From CAZJYI01 sp964550025 (GTDB lineage Bacteria > Verrucomicrobiota > Kiritimatiellia > UBA8416 > CAYOBW01): a stretch of DNA of 64,000 bases. The position numbers and the translations under genes are program-made. The notes beneath the pieces were generated by a model, which was not told the DNA's origin, ran no database searches, and saw only the letters and a program-made list of their open reading frames with translations. Position 1 is the first letter of the stretch. Each line of letters opens with the position of its first letter. Below are positions 24,231 through 33,200 of this stretch, in pieces. The stretch is taken from positions 62,001 to 126,000 of the forward strand of contig CAZJYI010000002.1 in the NCBI GenBank assembly GCA_964550025.1. Reading direction: 5' to 3'.

Positions 24231-25478
24231 ATGACACGCGCGATGGTTTTCATTCTGACAGCTGCAGCCCTTAGCGTCCACGCGGCTGACTGGCCCCAGT
24301 TCCACGGACCGAACCGCGACAACAAGTCCAGCGACAGCGGGTTGCTGAAACAGTGGCCGAAGGGCGGTCCTCGGCGCATCTGGGAGGCGAACGGAATTGG
24401 AGAAGGCTACGCGACGGTCGCCGTGACCGGTGGCCGGATCTTTACCACCGGAAGCATTGACGGCGATTGTGTCATCACGGCGCTTGGTATGGACGGTAAA
24501 CGGGTGTGGTCACGCAAGAACGGCGAGGCATGGGAGAAGAGCTACCCCGGAACGCGCTCCACGCCGACGATTGTCGACGGGGTGCTCTATCATCTCAGTG
24601 GCATCGGCAACCTCGCATGTCTCAAGGTCGACAGCGGGGACGAGCTATGGTCGATCGACACACTGGAGCGATTCGGCGGCCGCAACATCAGGTGGGGGCT
24701 CGCGGAATCGCCGCTGGTAATGGGCGACAGGGTGATCTGCACACCTGGCGGCGAAGAGGTTAGCATGGTGGCATTGGACAGGAAGACCGGGAAGGTTGCC
24801 TGGCAATGCCGGGGCGCGAGAGACATGCCGGGGTATGCGTCGCCCATTCTGGTCGACTGTGGAGGGCTGAAGCAGATCGTCACGGCGATGTCGGAGTCGA
24901 TCGTCGGGGTTCGTGCGTCGGACGGGAAGCTCCTGTGGCGGCACCCGCACAAGGTGTACTGTGACGAGAACATCACGACACCGCTTCACCAGGACGGCTG
25001 CGTGATTGTCTCGGGATGCGTCAGGAAGGGGACGACGGCACTGAAGCTCAACGTGTCGGGTGACACGTGTTCGGTCAGCCGGCACTGGCACAATCCGACC
25101 CTCGACAACAAGCAGGGGGGGATCGTTCTGGTGGACGGCAGGCTCTTTGGCTACGCCGAGTGTCTCAACAGGTCGACGCCGTGGATGTGCGTGGATTTCA
25201 AGTCCGGCCGAACCGTTTTCAAGTCCGCGCCGCTGCGGTCCTCGTACAAGTACAGGAACGGTTGTCTCACCTACGCTGATGGGATGTTCTATCTCTATTC
25301 GGATGACGGGCACATGGCGCTGGCCAGGGCGACCGATGACGGATTTGACGTGACCGGGCGCCTGAAGATAGAGAATCCAGGCAAACGCCCGACCTGGGCG
25401 CATCCCGTGGTGATCGGTGGAAGACTGTACGTCCGATACGGTGACAGGCTTGGGGCCTACGATGTGGCTGCGAAGTGA
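24231..25478 (+). CDS. Secreted PQQ-like beta-propeller protein
   Basis: 415 residues. The ATG at 24231 is preceded by AAGGAGGT. It has a short signal peptide (ILTAAALSVHA) followed at once by DWPQFHGPNRDNKS, the entry sequence common to planctomycete-type PQQ-like proteins. Blades with Trp-docking motifs follow: MDGKRVWSRKNG, SGDELWSIDTL, KTGKVAWQCRG, SDGKLLWRHPHK. The length gives about seven or eight blades forming one propeller. There is no extra domain or heme motif. It is probably periplasmic with unknown activity. It is divergent from the large PQQ/LamG gene at 23975. Confidence 0.85.
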   Translation: MTRAMVFILTAAALSVHAADWPQFHGPNRDNKSSDSGLLKQWPKGGPRRIWEANGIGEGYATVAVTGGRIFTTGSIDGDCVITALGMDGKRVWSRKNGEAWEKSYPGTRSTPTIVDGVLYHLSGIGNLACLKVDSGDELWSIDTLERFGGRNIRWGLAESPLVMGDRVICTPGGEEVSMVALDRKTGKVAWQCRGARDMPGYASPILVDCGGLKQIVTAMSESIVGVRASDGKLLWRHPHKVYCDENITTPLHQDGCVIVSGCVRKGTTALKLNVSGDTCSVSRHWHNPTLDNKQGGIVLVDGRLFGYAECLNRSTPWMCVDFKSGRTVFKSAPLRSSYKYRNGCLTYADGMFYLYSDDGHMALARATDDGFDVTGRLKIENPGKRPTWAHPVVIGGRLYVRYGDRLGAYDVAAK

Positions 25479-25553
25479 GCACTTCAACATACGGCCCGGG
25501 GCCTGGCGGGTGCATGGTTGCTATGCTGGTGGTGGGGAGGGAGAAACCGCAGA

Positions 25554-25657
25554 ATATCGAACACTGAATGATGAATGCTGAAGTGAGAGGCCCGTCTCCG
25601 GGCGCTACCTTTCCCTCTCACTTCGACATTGAGCATTCAGCGTTCAGTATTCGATAT
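25554..25657. repeat. Long imperfect inverted word-repeat element (ACTGAATGATGAATGCTGAA type)
   Basis: The left arm (25554-25589) reads ATATCGAACACTGAATG...AATGCTGAAGTGAGAG. The right arm (25615-25657), reverse-complemented, reads ATATCGAATACTGAACG...AATGCTCA...GAAGTGAGAG, so both ends of the arms match closely. The spacer is about 25 bases and contains a small GC hairpin (CCCGTCTCCGGG). It lies between the PQQ-like gene and the convergent gene at 25731, where it could also end transcription in both directions. Confidence 0.7.
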
Positions 25658-25730
25658 CTCCCATTCCCGAAGACGCATACCCGCGGAACGAGGGCGAAAG
25701 GGGTGGCCCAGTTTCAGGCGCATGGCGTTC

Positions 25731-26336
25731 TCAGCGCCGGCGCCATTGGTCGAAGACTCGCCCAACCATCATGTCTCTCGGGACGCGCCGGTCGCCCTCG
25801 GCTCTTCTGTCGACAACGATCTCATCGCTGCCAACTTCCTTGACGATGCCGATGACGGCCCGGTCAGGTTCCCTGAACACTACAATGTCGTGCTGCCGGT
25901 AGTCGGCACTGAGCTTGTTGACCAGGAGGAGATCGCCCTTGGACACCGCGGGTGCCAGAACGTTGTTGACGGCACGGAACGGCGTGACCCAGACCAATCG
26001 GATGGCGATGGCCAGCACGACGGCAACGGCCACCGCGACGGGCAATTTCCTCGCCTCCTTCTTCAAGTACGTCCTGAACCTGCCCTTTGCCCTGGCTATC
26101 CGTCTTCCCAGTTCTTCCGCGTCTCCAAACTCACGCTCAATCGTCATTGCCAGCTCCTCGTTTGAGATTTCGGGTGCTACCCTTGATTGCATGAGGTCCC
26201 GCAGGTGGTCGCCCAGTTCCCGTCGCACTCGTTTTTCGTCTCGGGGCGCCAAGTCGGCTTCCCGCATGATGCGATCCATGTAGTCATGCAACTCACGCAC
26301 AGGCTTCTCCCAGAACCAATCCCATGCCGTGTTCAA
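25731..26336 (-). CDS. HAAS-like domain fused to a signal-peptidase-I-fold domain lacking the catalytic serine
   Basis: 201 residues from a TTG at 26336 (preceded by GGAAGG); an ATG at 26279 is the alternative. The N-terminal helical part (DEKRVRRELGDHLRDLMQ, IEREFGDAEELGRRIAR) resembles the HAAS/DUF1700 prefix that often accompanies PadR regulators. One transmembrane helix follows (about residues 97-115, VAVAVAVVLAIAIRLVWV), then an S26 signal-peptidase-like domain: NNVLAPAVSKGDLLLVNK, DIVVFREPD, IVKEVG. Aligned without gaps to the usual PSGSMxPTLxxGD motif, the nucleophile Ser falls on Val, while the base Lys appears kept in IVKEVG. It should therefore be inactive as a classical signal peptidase. 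It overlaps the padR stop by 44 bases. Confidence 0.7.
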   Translation of the reverse strand: MNTAWDWFWEKPVRELHDYMDRIMREADLAPRDEKRVRRELGDHLRDLMQSRVAPEISNEELAMTIEREFGDAEELGRRIARAKGRFRTYLKKEARKLPVAVAVAVVLAIAIRLVWVTPFRAVNNVLAPAVSKGDLLLVNKLSADYRQHDIVVFREPDRAVIGIVKEVGSDEIVVDRRAEGDRRVPRDMMVGRVFDQWRRR

Positions 26337-26634
26337 GGGCCTTCCAGGTGTCGAGATCCTCGGCCAGGGCCTCCCGGCCCTTGCGGGTCAGAGTGTAGTA
26401 CATCCGCCGGCGCCCGGTTTGGGGGTCCTTCTCTTCGCTGGATACCCGGATGAGCCCTTTGCCTTCGAGAGAGTAGAGCATGGGATACAGCGTTCCCTGG
26501 CCGAGCTCGAAAATGTTCTCACTCCGCCTGGCCAATTCCCTTGCGATCTCGTAGCCGTACATCGGACGTTCGGAAAGGACTTTGAGAACAAGCGTTCTCG
26601 CACATCCCTTCAGAAACTGCGTCTTCACCGCCAT
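26293..26634 (-). CDS. PadR-family transcriptional regulator
   Basis: 113 residues from the ATG at 26634 (preceded by GAGGTG); the frame opens at 26760, but that part precedes the promoter. It is a winged-helix DNA-binding protein with the PadR signature MYGYEIARELARRS, FELGQGTLYPMLYSLEGKGLI and GRRRMYYTLTRKGREAL. It is a short form with a single C-terminal dimerisation helix. A 12-base-arm palindrome covering its own -10 element lies just upstream, so autorepression is likely. It is co-transcribed with the HAAS/signal-peptidase-fold gene, whose start overlaps its stop. Confidence 0.92.
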   Translation of the reverse strand: MAVKTQFLKGCARTLVLKVLSERPMYGYEIARELARRSENIFELGQGTLYPMLYSLEGKGLIRVSSEEKDPQTGRRRMYYTLTRKGREALAEDLDTWKALEHGMGLVLGEACA

Positions 26635-26647
26635 AGAACACCTCGCT

Positions 26648-26676
26648 TTACATACTATGTAATGCATAGTATGTAA
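26648..26676. promoter_or_regulatory. Probable PadR operator (perfect 12-base palindrome)
   Basis: TTACATACTATG and CATAGTATGTAA form perfect inverted arms around the five bases TAATG. The site begins 14 bases upstream of the padR start codon and covers the -10 element of its promoter. Confidence 0.75.
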
Positions 26677-26694
26677 GATGAGGTCTATTGTCAA
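26666..26694 (-). promoter_or_regulatory. Promoter of the padR operon
   Basis: Read on the reverse strand, TTGACA (26694-26689) and TACTAT (26671-26666) are 17 bases apart. The -10 lies in one operator arm and the predicted start falls inside the palindrome. Confidence 0.7.
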
Positions 26695-26950
26695 AGGTCT
26701 TTTTGCCCCCGGGGACAGGGCGCAGGCGAAGGGAATGCGCCGACTCCGGTCGCGGAACAACCCCAGGTATCTTCTCCTTTACAGCGCCGACTGGATTCGC
26801 TACCATCTTTCAAGGTGGTTGAAGGACGCCTCCTCGTCTGCGCAAAGGGCTGAGCCCATCTTCAGTGGTTGGTCGAGTCAGATAGACGGTTGTGATGAGT
26901 AACCTTCTTTCTGCCCGTGATTGCAGGCGCCGGGCATAGAAGGAGCCATC
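26695..26950. other. Gene-free spacer between the padR operon and the ATPase gene
   Basis: About 256 bases with no convincing reading frame. The only strong signal is the AAGGAG ribosome-binding site for the gene at 26951. No clear promoter hexamers were recognised. Confidence 0.5.
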
Positions 26951-28384
26951 ATGACTAAGTCCCTACCCCCACACCCCAACCTGGAACAGCTCCAAAAGCA
27001 GGCCAAGGATCTGCTCAAGGCGTTCAAGGGCGGCGATGCGTCCGTATGCGAAGTCCTGCGGTATCACTACCGTTTCGCACGCGCCACCGACGAGACCATC
27101 CTCAAGTCCGAGGTGACGCTCCAGGAAGTGCAGCACGCTCTGGCTCTGGACTATGGTTTCAAGAGCTGGACGGAGTTGAAGGCGAGTGTAGATGCAGCAA
27201 AACAGGTGGCCACACCGGCGGCGACCGGCGCGAGCATAGCCGCGGAGTTGATCCACGATGCGGTGACGAACGGCGCTTCGGACATCCACATGGAGTGGAT
27301 CAACGGGCAGCTCGTTGTCAGGAACCGGGTCGACGGCCGCTTGCGGGAAGTCCACAGGGGCATTCCGCATGAGCTTCAGACATCCGTGATCACGGCTATC
27401 AAGGAGATGGCCGGGCTCGACACGGAAACGGACAGTCGGCTGCAGAGTGGGAGGATAGCCACTTCCGCCGCTGACAAGAGTCTTGATCTGCGTGTGTCCG
27501 TGATGCCCTATGTCGGAGGCGAGTCCGTGGTGTTGCGAATCCTGGACCGCGGCGGCATGGGGATCAGCCTTGACCGCCTGGGACTGACCGATGGCAACAT
27601 TGCGACCATTCAAGAGTGGATGAGGCGACCAAACGGCATGTTCTTCGTCTCGGGCCCAACGGGGTGCGGCAAGACAACGACGCTCTACAGCGTTCTGATG
27701 GAGATGGACCCCGAGGAGCGCAAGATCATCACCTGCGAGGATCCCGTTGAATACGTTATCGACGGCATCAACCAGCAACAGGTTGACGACGCGAAAGGGA
27801 TTACGTTCCATAACACGATTCGCGAAATCATGAAGCAGGACCCCGACGTGATCATGCTCGGGGAGATCCGTGATCGCGACACGCTCAACTGTTGCGTGCA
27901 GCTTGCGCTTACCGGCCATCTCGTGTGCTCTTGCCTGCACAGCGCGGACGCTGCCGGCGGCGTCCGGAGGCTGCTCGACGTGGGCGATTTCGAACCCTAT
28001 CTTGTTTGCAGCACGCTGATTGGCGTCATGGCGCAACGCCTTGTCCGCTGTGTCTGCGATGATTGCCGCGAGGAATGCCAACCTGAACCGGGATTGCAGA
28101 AGCGTTTCAGCACTCTTGCCGGTAAACGTCTGCAGAGAGGGCGGGGGTGCGAAAAGTGCGCCAACACCGGATACCGGGGACGTACCGGAATCGTGGAGAT
28201 GCTGGAGATGAACGACGACCTGCGTGGTGTCATTGAACGCAAAGGCAGCGTGGCGGAGCTTCGCGAACAGGCCGTCAAGTCGGGAATGGTCAGGATGCGG
28301 GAAGACGGCCTCATGAAAGTTGCGCAAGGCATCACGACCATCGAGGAAGTCCTGCGCGTCACCGCCGGCGACGATTCCATTTGA
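26951..28384 (+). CDS. GspE/PilB-type ATPase with an ankyrin-protein-like N-terminal domain
   Basis: 477 residues from the ATG at 26951 (preceded by AAGGAG). Residues about 95-470 form a secretion/pilus ATPase: SDIHMEWINGQLVVRNRVDG, Walker A GPTGCGKTTTL (about 234), Asp box ITCEDPVEY, Walker B VIMLGEIRD, His box LVCSCLHSADAAGG, and two CxxC pairs (CVCDDC, CEKC) of the zinc finger. Instead of the usual GspE/MshE N-terminal domain, residues about 5-85 read HPNLEQLQKQAKDLLKAFKGGD...ALDYGFKSWTELKA (shown abbreviated), a module I know from the start of ankyrin-repeat proteins. No inner-membrane partner, pilin or secretin lies nearby, so the machine it powers is unknown. Confidence 0.88.
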   Translation: MTKSLPPHPNLEQLQKQAKDLLKAFKGGDASVCEVLRYHYRFARATDETILKSEVTLQEVQHALALDYGFKSWTELKASVDAAKQVATPAATGASIAAELIHDAVTNGASDIHMEWINGQLVVRNRVDGRLREVHRGIPHELQTSVITAIKEMAGLDTETDSRLQSGRIATSAADKSLDLRVSVMPYVGGESVVLRILDRGGMGISLDRLGLTDGNIATIQEWMRRPNGMFFVSGPTGCGKTTTLYSVLMEMDPEERKIITCEDPVEYVIDGINQQQVDDAKGITFHNTIREIMKQDPDVIMLGEIRDRDTLNCCVQLALTGHLVCSCLHSADAAGGVRRLLDVGDFEPYLVCSTLIGVMAQRLVRCVCDDCREECQPEPGLQKRFSTLAGKRLQRGRGCEKCANTGYRGRTGIVEMLEMNDDLRGVIERKGSVAELREQAVKSGMVRMREDGLMKVAQGITTIEEVLRVTAGDDSI

Positions 28385-28395
28385 ATACCCCGTAG

Positions 28396-28488
28396 CAGGT
28401 GAGACGGCACTTGTCGTCTATCTTGGGTGACGCGGTCTTTGAGCTGCGAATGCCCCCCCGCGACTGGGGCAAGATCGTGTTCAAGTAG
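28396..28488 (+). pseudogene. Possible C-terminal remnant of a lost gene
   Basis: A 30-codon open stretch ends in DAVFELRMPPRDWGKIVFK and a TAG. It has the look of a protein C-terminus, perhaps of a carbohydrate-active enzyme, but no start codon or upstream coding sequence. This is a guess from composition alone. Confidence 0.25.
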
Positions 28489-28519
28489 AACGGACTCGGG
28501 CTCGACCCGCGCCTCCGGG

Positions 28520-29962
28520 CTAGCGCCTTGTCCCTAGCACGACTTCAATCGGCGCCTTGAAGATCCAGGCCATGTCGGTGGATTCGTGGAAGTTGGCGTC
28601 GTGTCCGCCGATGTAGACCGTACCCTCTTCCCCGGGGAAGGGGGAGTGGGCAAAGGCGCGCGGCGCGACCAGAACGGGTTTCGAGGGGCCCCATCGACCG
28701 TTGACGCTTCCGGCGGAATACGTTTCGCCGTCCAACCTGATGCCGTACAGAGCCCCTTTGTAGTAGCGATGCCAGGCCAGGGAGGGGTCAGGGGTGTTGA
28801 TGGTCTGCTCGTGCCCCACGAGGTGCGCGGTCTTGCCGGTGCGCGGGTCGGTAACGGGCAGAAACCGGTTGTAGCCGCCCAGGCTGCCGGTCGATGTTGT
28901 TCCCGGATGTGGGGTGTAGCGGTTGTAGAGCTCCCGCAAGCTGGTTTCGTCCGCCTCCTCGAGCTCCACGCCGTCGAGTCTCTTGATCTGCCCGGGGCTC
29001 CTCCCGCGCGGCGTCCAGACAAAGATGAGCGAGTCGCCCGGGCCATTGGGGTTGCCGACGGTGCTCAAGCCCCTGATGCCGCCAAGGTCGGTATTGACGC
29101 CCTGCCCGAACACCGCGTGCGCCAGCGTCCAGGAGGGAGGGCGGCCGTTCTGGCGTACGAAGAGCCTGCCGCCGACCGAGAAATACAGCCGTCCGTTGGC
29201 TTGGGCAATCCCGAGCGGCCTTGCGGGGAACACCTCGCCGCCCTTTGGGTGTTCCGGTGCGGAATCCCATTGGATGCTGCCTGTTCCTGCATCGTAGACG
29301 CCCGAGAGGATGCCCGGGTCGCCGATGAGCATGAAGATCCTGTCGACACCCGTTACCGGGTCGCGATAGACCTCGATGTCGCGGGGCACACGCCGCACCT
29401 TGACGGTCTGGCCGTTCGCCGACTTCCGTTCGCGCGGCCCCTCCTGCAGGATGGTGTGGCTCCACGCGCCGGTGGCATCATCGCGCGCGAAGAACGAGAC
29501 GGCCTGGTGCCCCTTCTCGTTAGTGTTGAACGCCCAGGAAGCGGCAACCAGCCGTGTTACATCGATGGGCGTTCCCTCTTTGTCGGTCTTGAAGGTGACG
29601 GACTTCAGGATGTTGCCCTTCATGTGCAGGATATTGCCGCGTTCGTATCCGAGGGCCGCCTTGGTCGTCTGGAGGTCAACCTGCCACTTCCCGTCGGGTC
29701 CGTCGAGCCGCAGGACCTGTGCGGAGTGTTTGCCGAAGTTCCTGTCCTTCCAGAACCCGTTGAAAGCGTAGAGTTTCCCCTTGTGCGGGACAATATGCAT
29801 GATCTCCGAACCGCCCGCATAGACGCCGTTGGCGTCCGTGTAGCCGGCGGCGTAGCTTTGCGTCCAGCCGTTGTGTGCACGATCCTCGGCATGGGTGCGG
29901 ACCGCGACACCTGCGACTCCGACCGCCAGTATCAGGGCGTACCATGTGCTCTCGGTATGCAT
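28520..29962 (-). CDS. Secreted protein of unknown function, beta-propeller-like
   Basis: 480 residues with a signal peptide (YALILAVGVAGVAVRTHAE). The mature part is beta-rich with recurrent blade-like segments (SEIMHIVPHKGKLYAFNGFW, AQVLRLDGPDGKW, ANGRLYFSVGGRLFVRQNG, PLGIAQANGRLYF, GGYNRFLPVTDPRTGKTAHLVGHE in part), consistent with a propeller. The C-terminus has EEGTVYIGGHDANFHESTD. I do not recognise the family. It is divergent from the giant protein gene at 30216, so the two may share control. Confidence 0.6.
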   Translation of the reverse strand: MHTESTWYALILAVGVAGVAVRTHAEDRAHNGWTQSYAAGYTDANGVYAGGSEIMHIVPHKGKLYAFNGFWKDRNFGKHSAQVLRLDGPDGKWQVDLQTTKAALGYERGNILHMKGNILKSVTFKTDKEGTPIDVTRLVAASWAFNTNEKGHQAVSFFARDDATGAWSHTILQEGPRERKSANGQTVKVRRVPRDIEVYRDPVTGVDRIFMLIGDPGILSGVYDAGTGSIQWDSAPEHPKGGEVFPARPLGIAQANGRLYFSVGGRLFVRQNGRPPSWTLAHAVFGQGVNTDLGGIRGLSTVGNPNGPGDSLIFVWTPRGRSPGQIKRLDGVELEEADETSLRELYNRYTPHPGTTSTGSLGGYNRFLPVTDPRTGKTAHLVGHEQTINTPDPSLAWHRYYKGALYGIRLDGETYSAGSVNGRWGPSKPVLVAPRAFAHSPFPGEEGTVYIGGHDANFHESTDMAWIFKAPIEVVLGTRR

Positions 29963-30062
29963 GCAAGTCTCTCGTCGGCCGCAGCGAGGCCATCGGTGAT
30001 GTGCGATTGACGATAGCGCGTCGCCTCACCGCCGTCTACCTCGAAAGGAGGGGGCGGATCCG

Positions 30063-30143
30063 ATGGAACTTGACTGTCCGGACCCTGTCCATCAGAATAT
30101 TGCTAGGTTCAATAACGTTTTAGCGCGATCAGTGCCGCTTTGA
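30063..30143 (+). CDS. Possible 26-residue small ORF upstream of the giant protein gene
   Basis: ATG at 30063 follows AAAGGAGGGGG and the frame runs 26 codons (MELDCPDPVHQNIARF and onward) to a TGA, ending 72 bases before the giant gene. The ribosome-binding site is better than chance, but nothing else supports expression. It could be a leader peptide or the start of a deleted gene. A weak promoter-like pair (TTGACT 30070-30075, CAGAAT 30093-30098) overlaps it. Confidence 0.25.
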   Translation: MELDCPDPVHQNIARFNNVLARSVPL

Positions 30144-30215
30144 CGCCGGCAAGTGGGGAATTCCTGCTTCTGTACGGTCACTGGCGGCTAGTTCTGCGCG
30201 AAGGAGGTCGTCGGT

Positions 30216-33200
30216 ATGATCAACGTTACGCATTGTCGTTCTTCTCGGCGTTTCGAGCGCGAGTCTATGGGGGCGTTCCTCGCTCTAGTACTGGGGGCGT
30301 TGTCTCTCTGCGTGTCCTCAGCGTTCGGTGGTACCGGGGACATCGCGATTTACCGGGAGGCGCTAGGGAATGACCTGCTCGATCCAGGCGGCGCGTCGAT
30401 GACGCATGACTGGGACACCACGGTTCGGACCGAGCCGGCGTCCTACAGCCTGGTCGGTGGGACCGGCGTTGTGTGTAAAGCAGGCCACTACCTGGTGCTG
30501 TACAGTTCGCGCTTTGACGACCCCAATACGGGTAACGGTGAGCGTTCGGAGGTCAACACACGCCTGCTGGTGAATGGGACATCCGCCGCGATCGGGTGGT
30601 CCCAGGGCTACGTACGTCGGAACAACAACGACCACGAGCTGATCACCGCTGGCGGCGGCATCATCATGATCGACAACGACGATGACGCCGTGGCGCTCTT
30701 CTCCGAGCGGACGGACGCGGAGGCCAGAGATCTCCAGCGCATCCCGGACGCATCGGCGATCCAGCTTGTGAAGCTCGATGACAGTTGGGACTACTGCCGC
30801 CTCTCGCGCATGAACGACAGAGCCGGCCCCGGCACGTCGTTCGCGGACATCACCTACGACACCCAAGATGAGCTCGACACCGCGTCCTTTGCGCACAACC
30901 CCAGTGGAGGGAATATCACCCTGAAGACAGCGGGGCACTACATGGTGTTGGCCAACACGCACATTCGGGGCACGCACGCAAGCAGGCGCTGCGGCTATGT
31001 GCAGCGTCTGACCCTGGACGGCAACCAGATCGCAGGTTCCCGCACGACGGTCTACATCCGTGGAGATCCCAACAGCGACAACTGCTATGACGGCGCCGTG
31101 ACGGCGGCCATGATCATTGAGACCACAGCCGACAACCAGGTCTTGAGTGTCGAGTGCATGAAAGAGGACACGGATGCCGGCGCCAACGTCATCGGCGGCA
31201 GAACGGCCGTCACTATCGCCAGGTTGCCCGACAGCGGCGAGTACATCCGGCTGGACGACAGCGGGACGGACAACTTCAATCCGGGCACGACGCCGATGCC
31301 GCTTGGCTGGGACACCGAGCTCGAGATGGACGCCTGCTTCACGCACAACGACAGCCAGATCGGCGTGACCGTTGGCGACGACTACCTGTTCTTCTGCACG
31401 TTGTATGATGACGATGACAGCGCGGCGCGCCTCCAGTGGTGGCAACGCTGGCGAAAGAACGGGACTGATATCTACCCGTACGGCACCAGCGGACGCTACT
31501 CGAGGAATGCGAACGACGGGAGCGGGACGAATCACAAGAACGGCAATCGTTCGGCGATCGTCGTCGACCTCGTGGCCGGCGACTACGTCGAGACCGTCTC
31601 CGAGCAGCTCGCCAACGGCGGCACCCTGAGCGCCGATGTCAAAGGTCTGCAGGGCGTGCGGCTGTCCAGTATCCTGAATCCTCCCGACCCGGCTGCGCCC
31701 GTGGTCGCAAACGCCGCTGCCGGCGCTACGAGCATTCTGGACACGAGCGCGACCCCGCAGGGCGAGCTGGTCTCGACTGGCGGCTACGCCACGGCGCTGT
31801 GGGTCTACTACGGCACGAACGACGGGCTGGACGTGGGGACGAACTGGGACACGAACGTGTACTTCGGCGCTGACATGGCTGAGGGTCCGTACGGCACCAA
31901 CGTAACGGGGCTGACGCCAAATACGACCTACTACTACCGTTTCAGGGCGAGCAACGCGACGGGCGAGGTCTGGGCGGCGAACATGAAGACGTTCAAGACG
32001 CTGGGGCCACCGACCGTTACGCATGACGGCGGAGCGGATCCGCTTGTTGCGGGCGTGACACTGAGGGGGGAACTGACCGACGGCACCAGCGCCGATGCCA
32101 CGATCTACTGGGGGAGGACGGACGGTGGGACGAACCATACGGATTGGACGTATACGAACGCGATGGGGCAGGTCGCCGAAGGGGCGGTGTTCGGGGAAAG
32201 CCAGGGGCGGGTGCTGCACGAAATCTCGATCGCGAATGCGGCGCCCGGCCTGCCCGGCAGCGTGACGCCGGTCGGGGATGGATGGGCCGTCACGGGAAGC
32301 GGCAACGACATCTGGGGCGCTGCGGATGATTTCCATTTCGCCTACGTGACCCTGACGGGGGATTTCGATGTTCATTGCCGCGCGAGCGACTTCACGGGCG
32401 GCACGGACGGGTGGCGCAAAGGCGGTCTGATGGCGCGTGAATCCCTGACCACGGGCAGCCGGAATACCTTCATTGCCAGAAGCCCGGTGACCGGACAGAA
32501 CCGCATCACATTCCAGAATCGCCTTGCGGACGGTGCGGCGTCCGTGAGCACGCACCAGAACGGTTTCGTTGATGCGCACTACTGGCTCAGGCTCGTTCGT
32601 CTGGGTGATAGATTCAGCGGGTACTGGGCACCCGACGCGGGCGGCGCGCCCGGGGCGTGGACGCAGATGGGCGCCGATGCGACGGTCGGCATGAGCGCGC
32701 AGATCTACGTGGGATTTGCGGTGACGGCGCACAACGACGCCCAGCTTACCACGGTCACCTTCGACAAGTTGAACGGGATCACCTTCGAAGAGGACGAGTT
32801 TCTCTACGGCGTCGGGTACTACTACCGGACCCATGCGACCAATGCGTACGGTGAAGACTGGTCGGATGCCAGCGAGTTCTTCACTACGCTGCCCCCGGCG
32901 GGTATTGGCTTGGCCAACGACGCCGTGACGGACATGACGCCGAGCTCGGCGACATTCAACGGCGCGCTCCAGGCCACGGGGTCGGTGTTTGACGTGTCCG
33001 TCTACTGGGGGACCAGCGACGGCGGCGCCGCGCCCGGCGCGTGGGGGCACACGAACGTGATCGGTTCCTACACGAACGTCGGGCAGGTCGACCTGTCGTA
33101 CGCGGCGACGGGCCTGATCAGCGGCGTTGAGTATTTCTACGCGTTCGGCGCGGCCAACGCGGCAACGAATATGTGGGGTACGCCGAGCGAGAGATTCACG

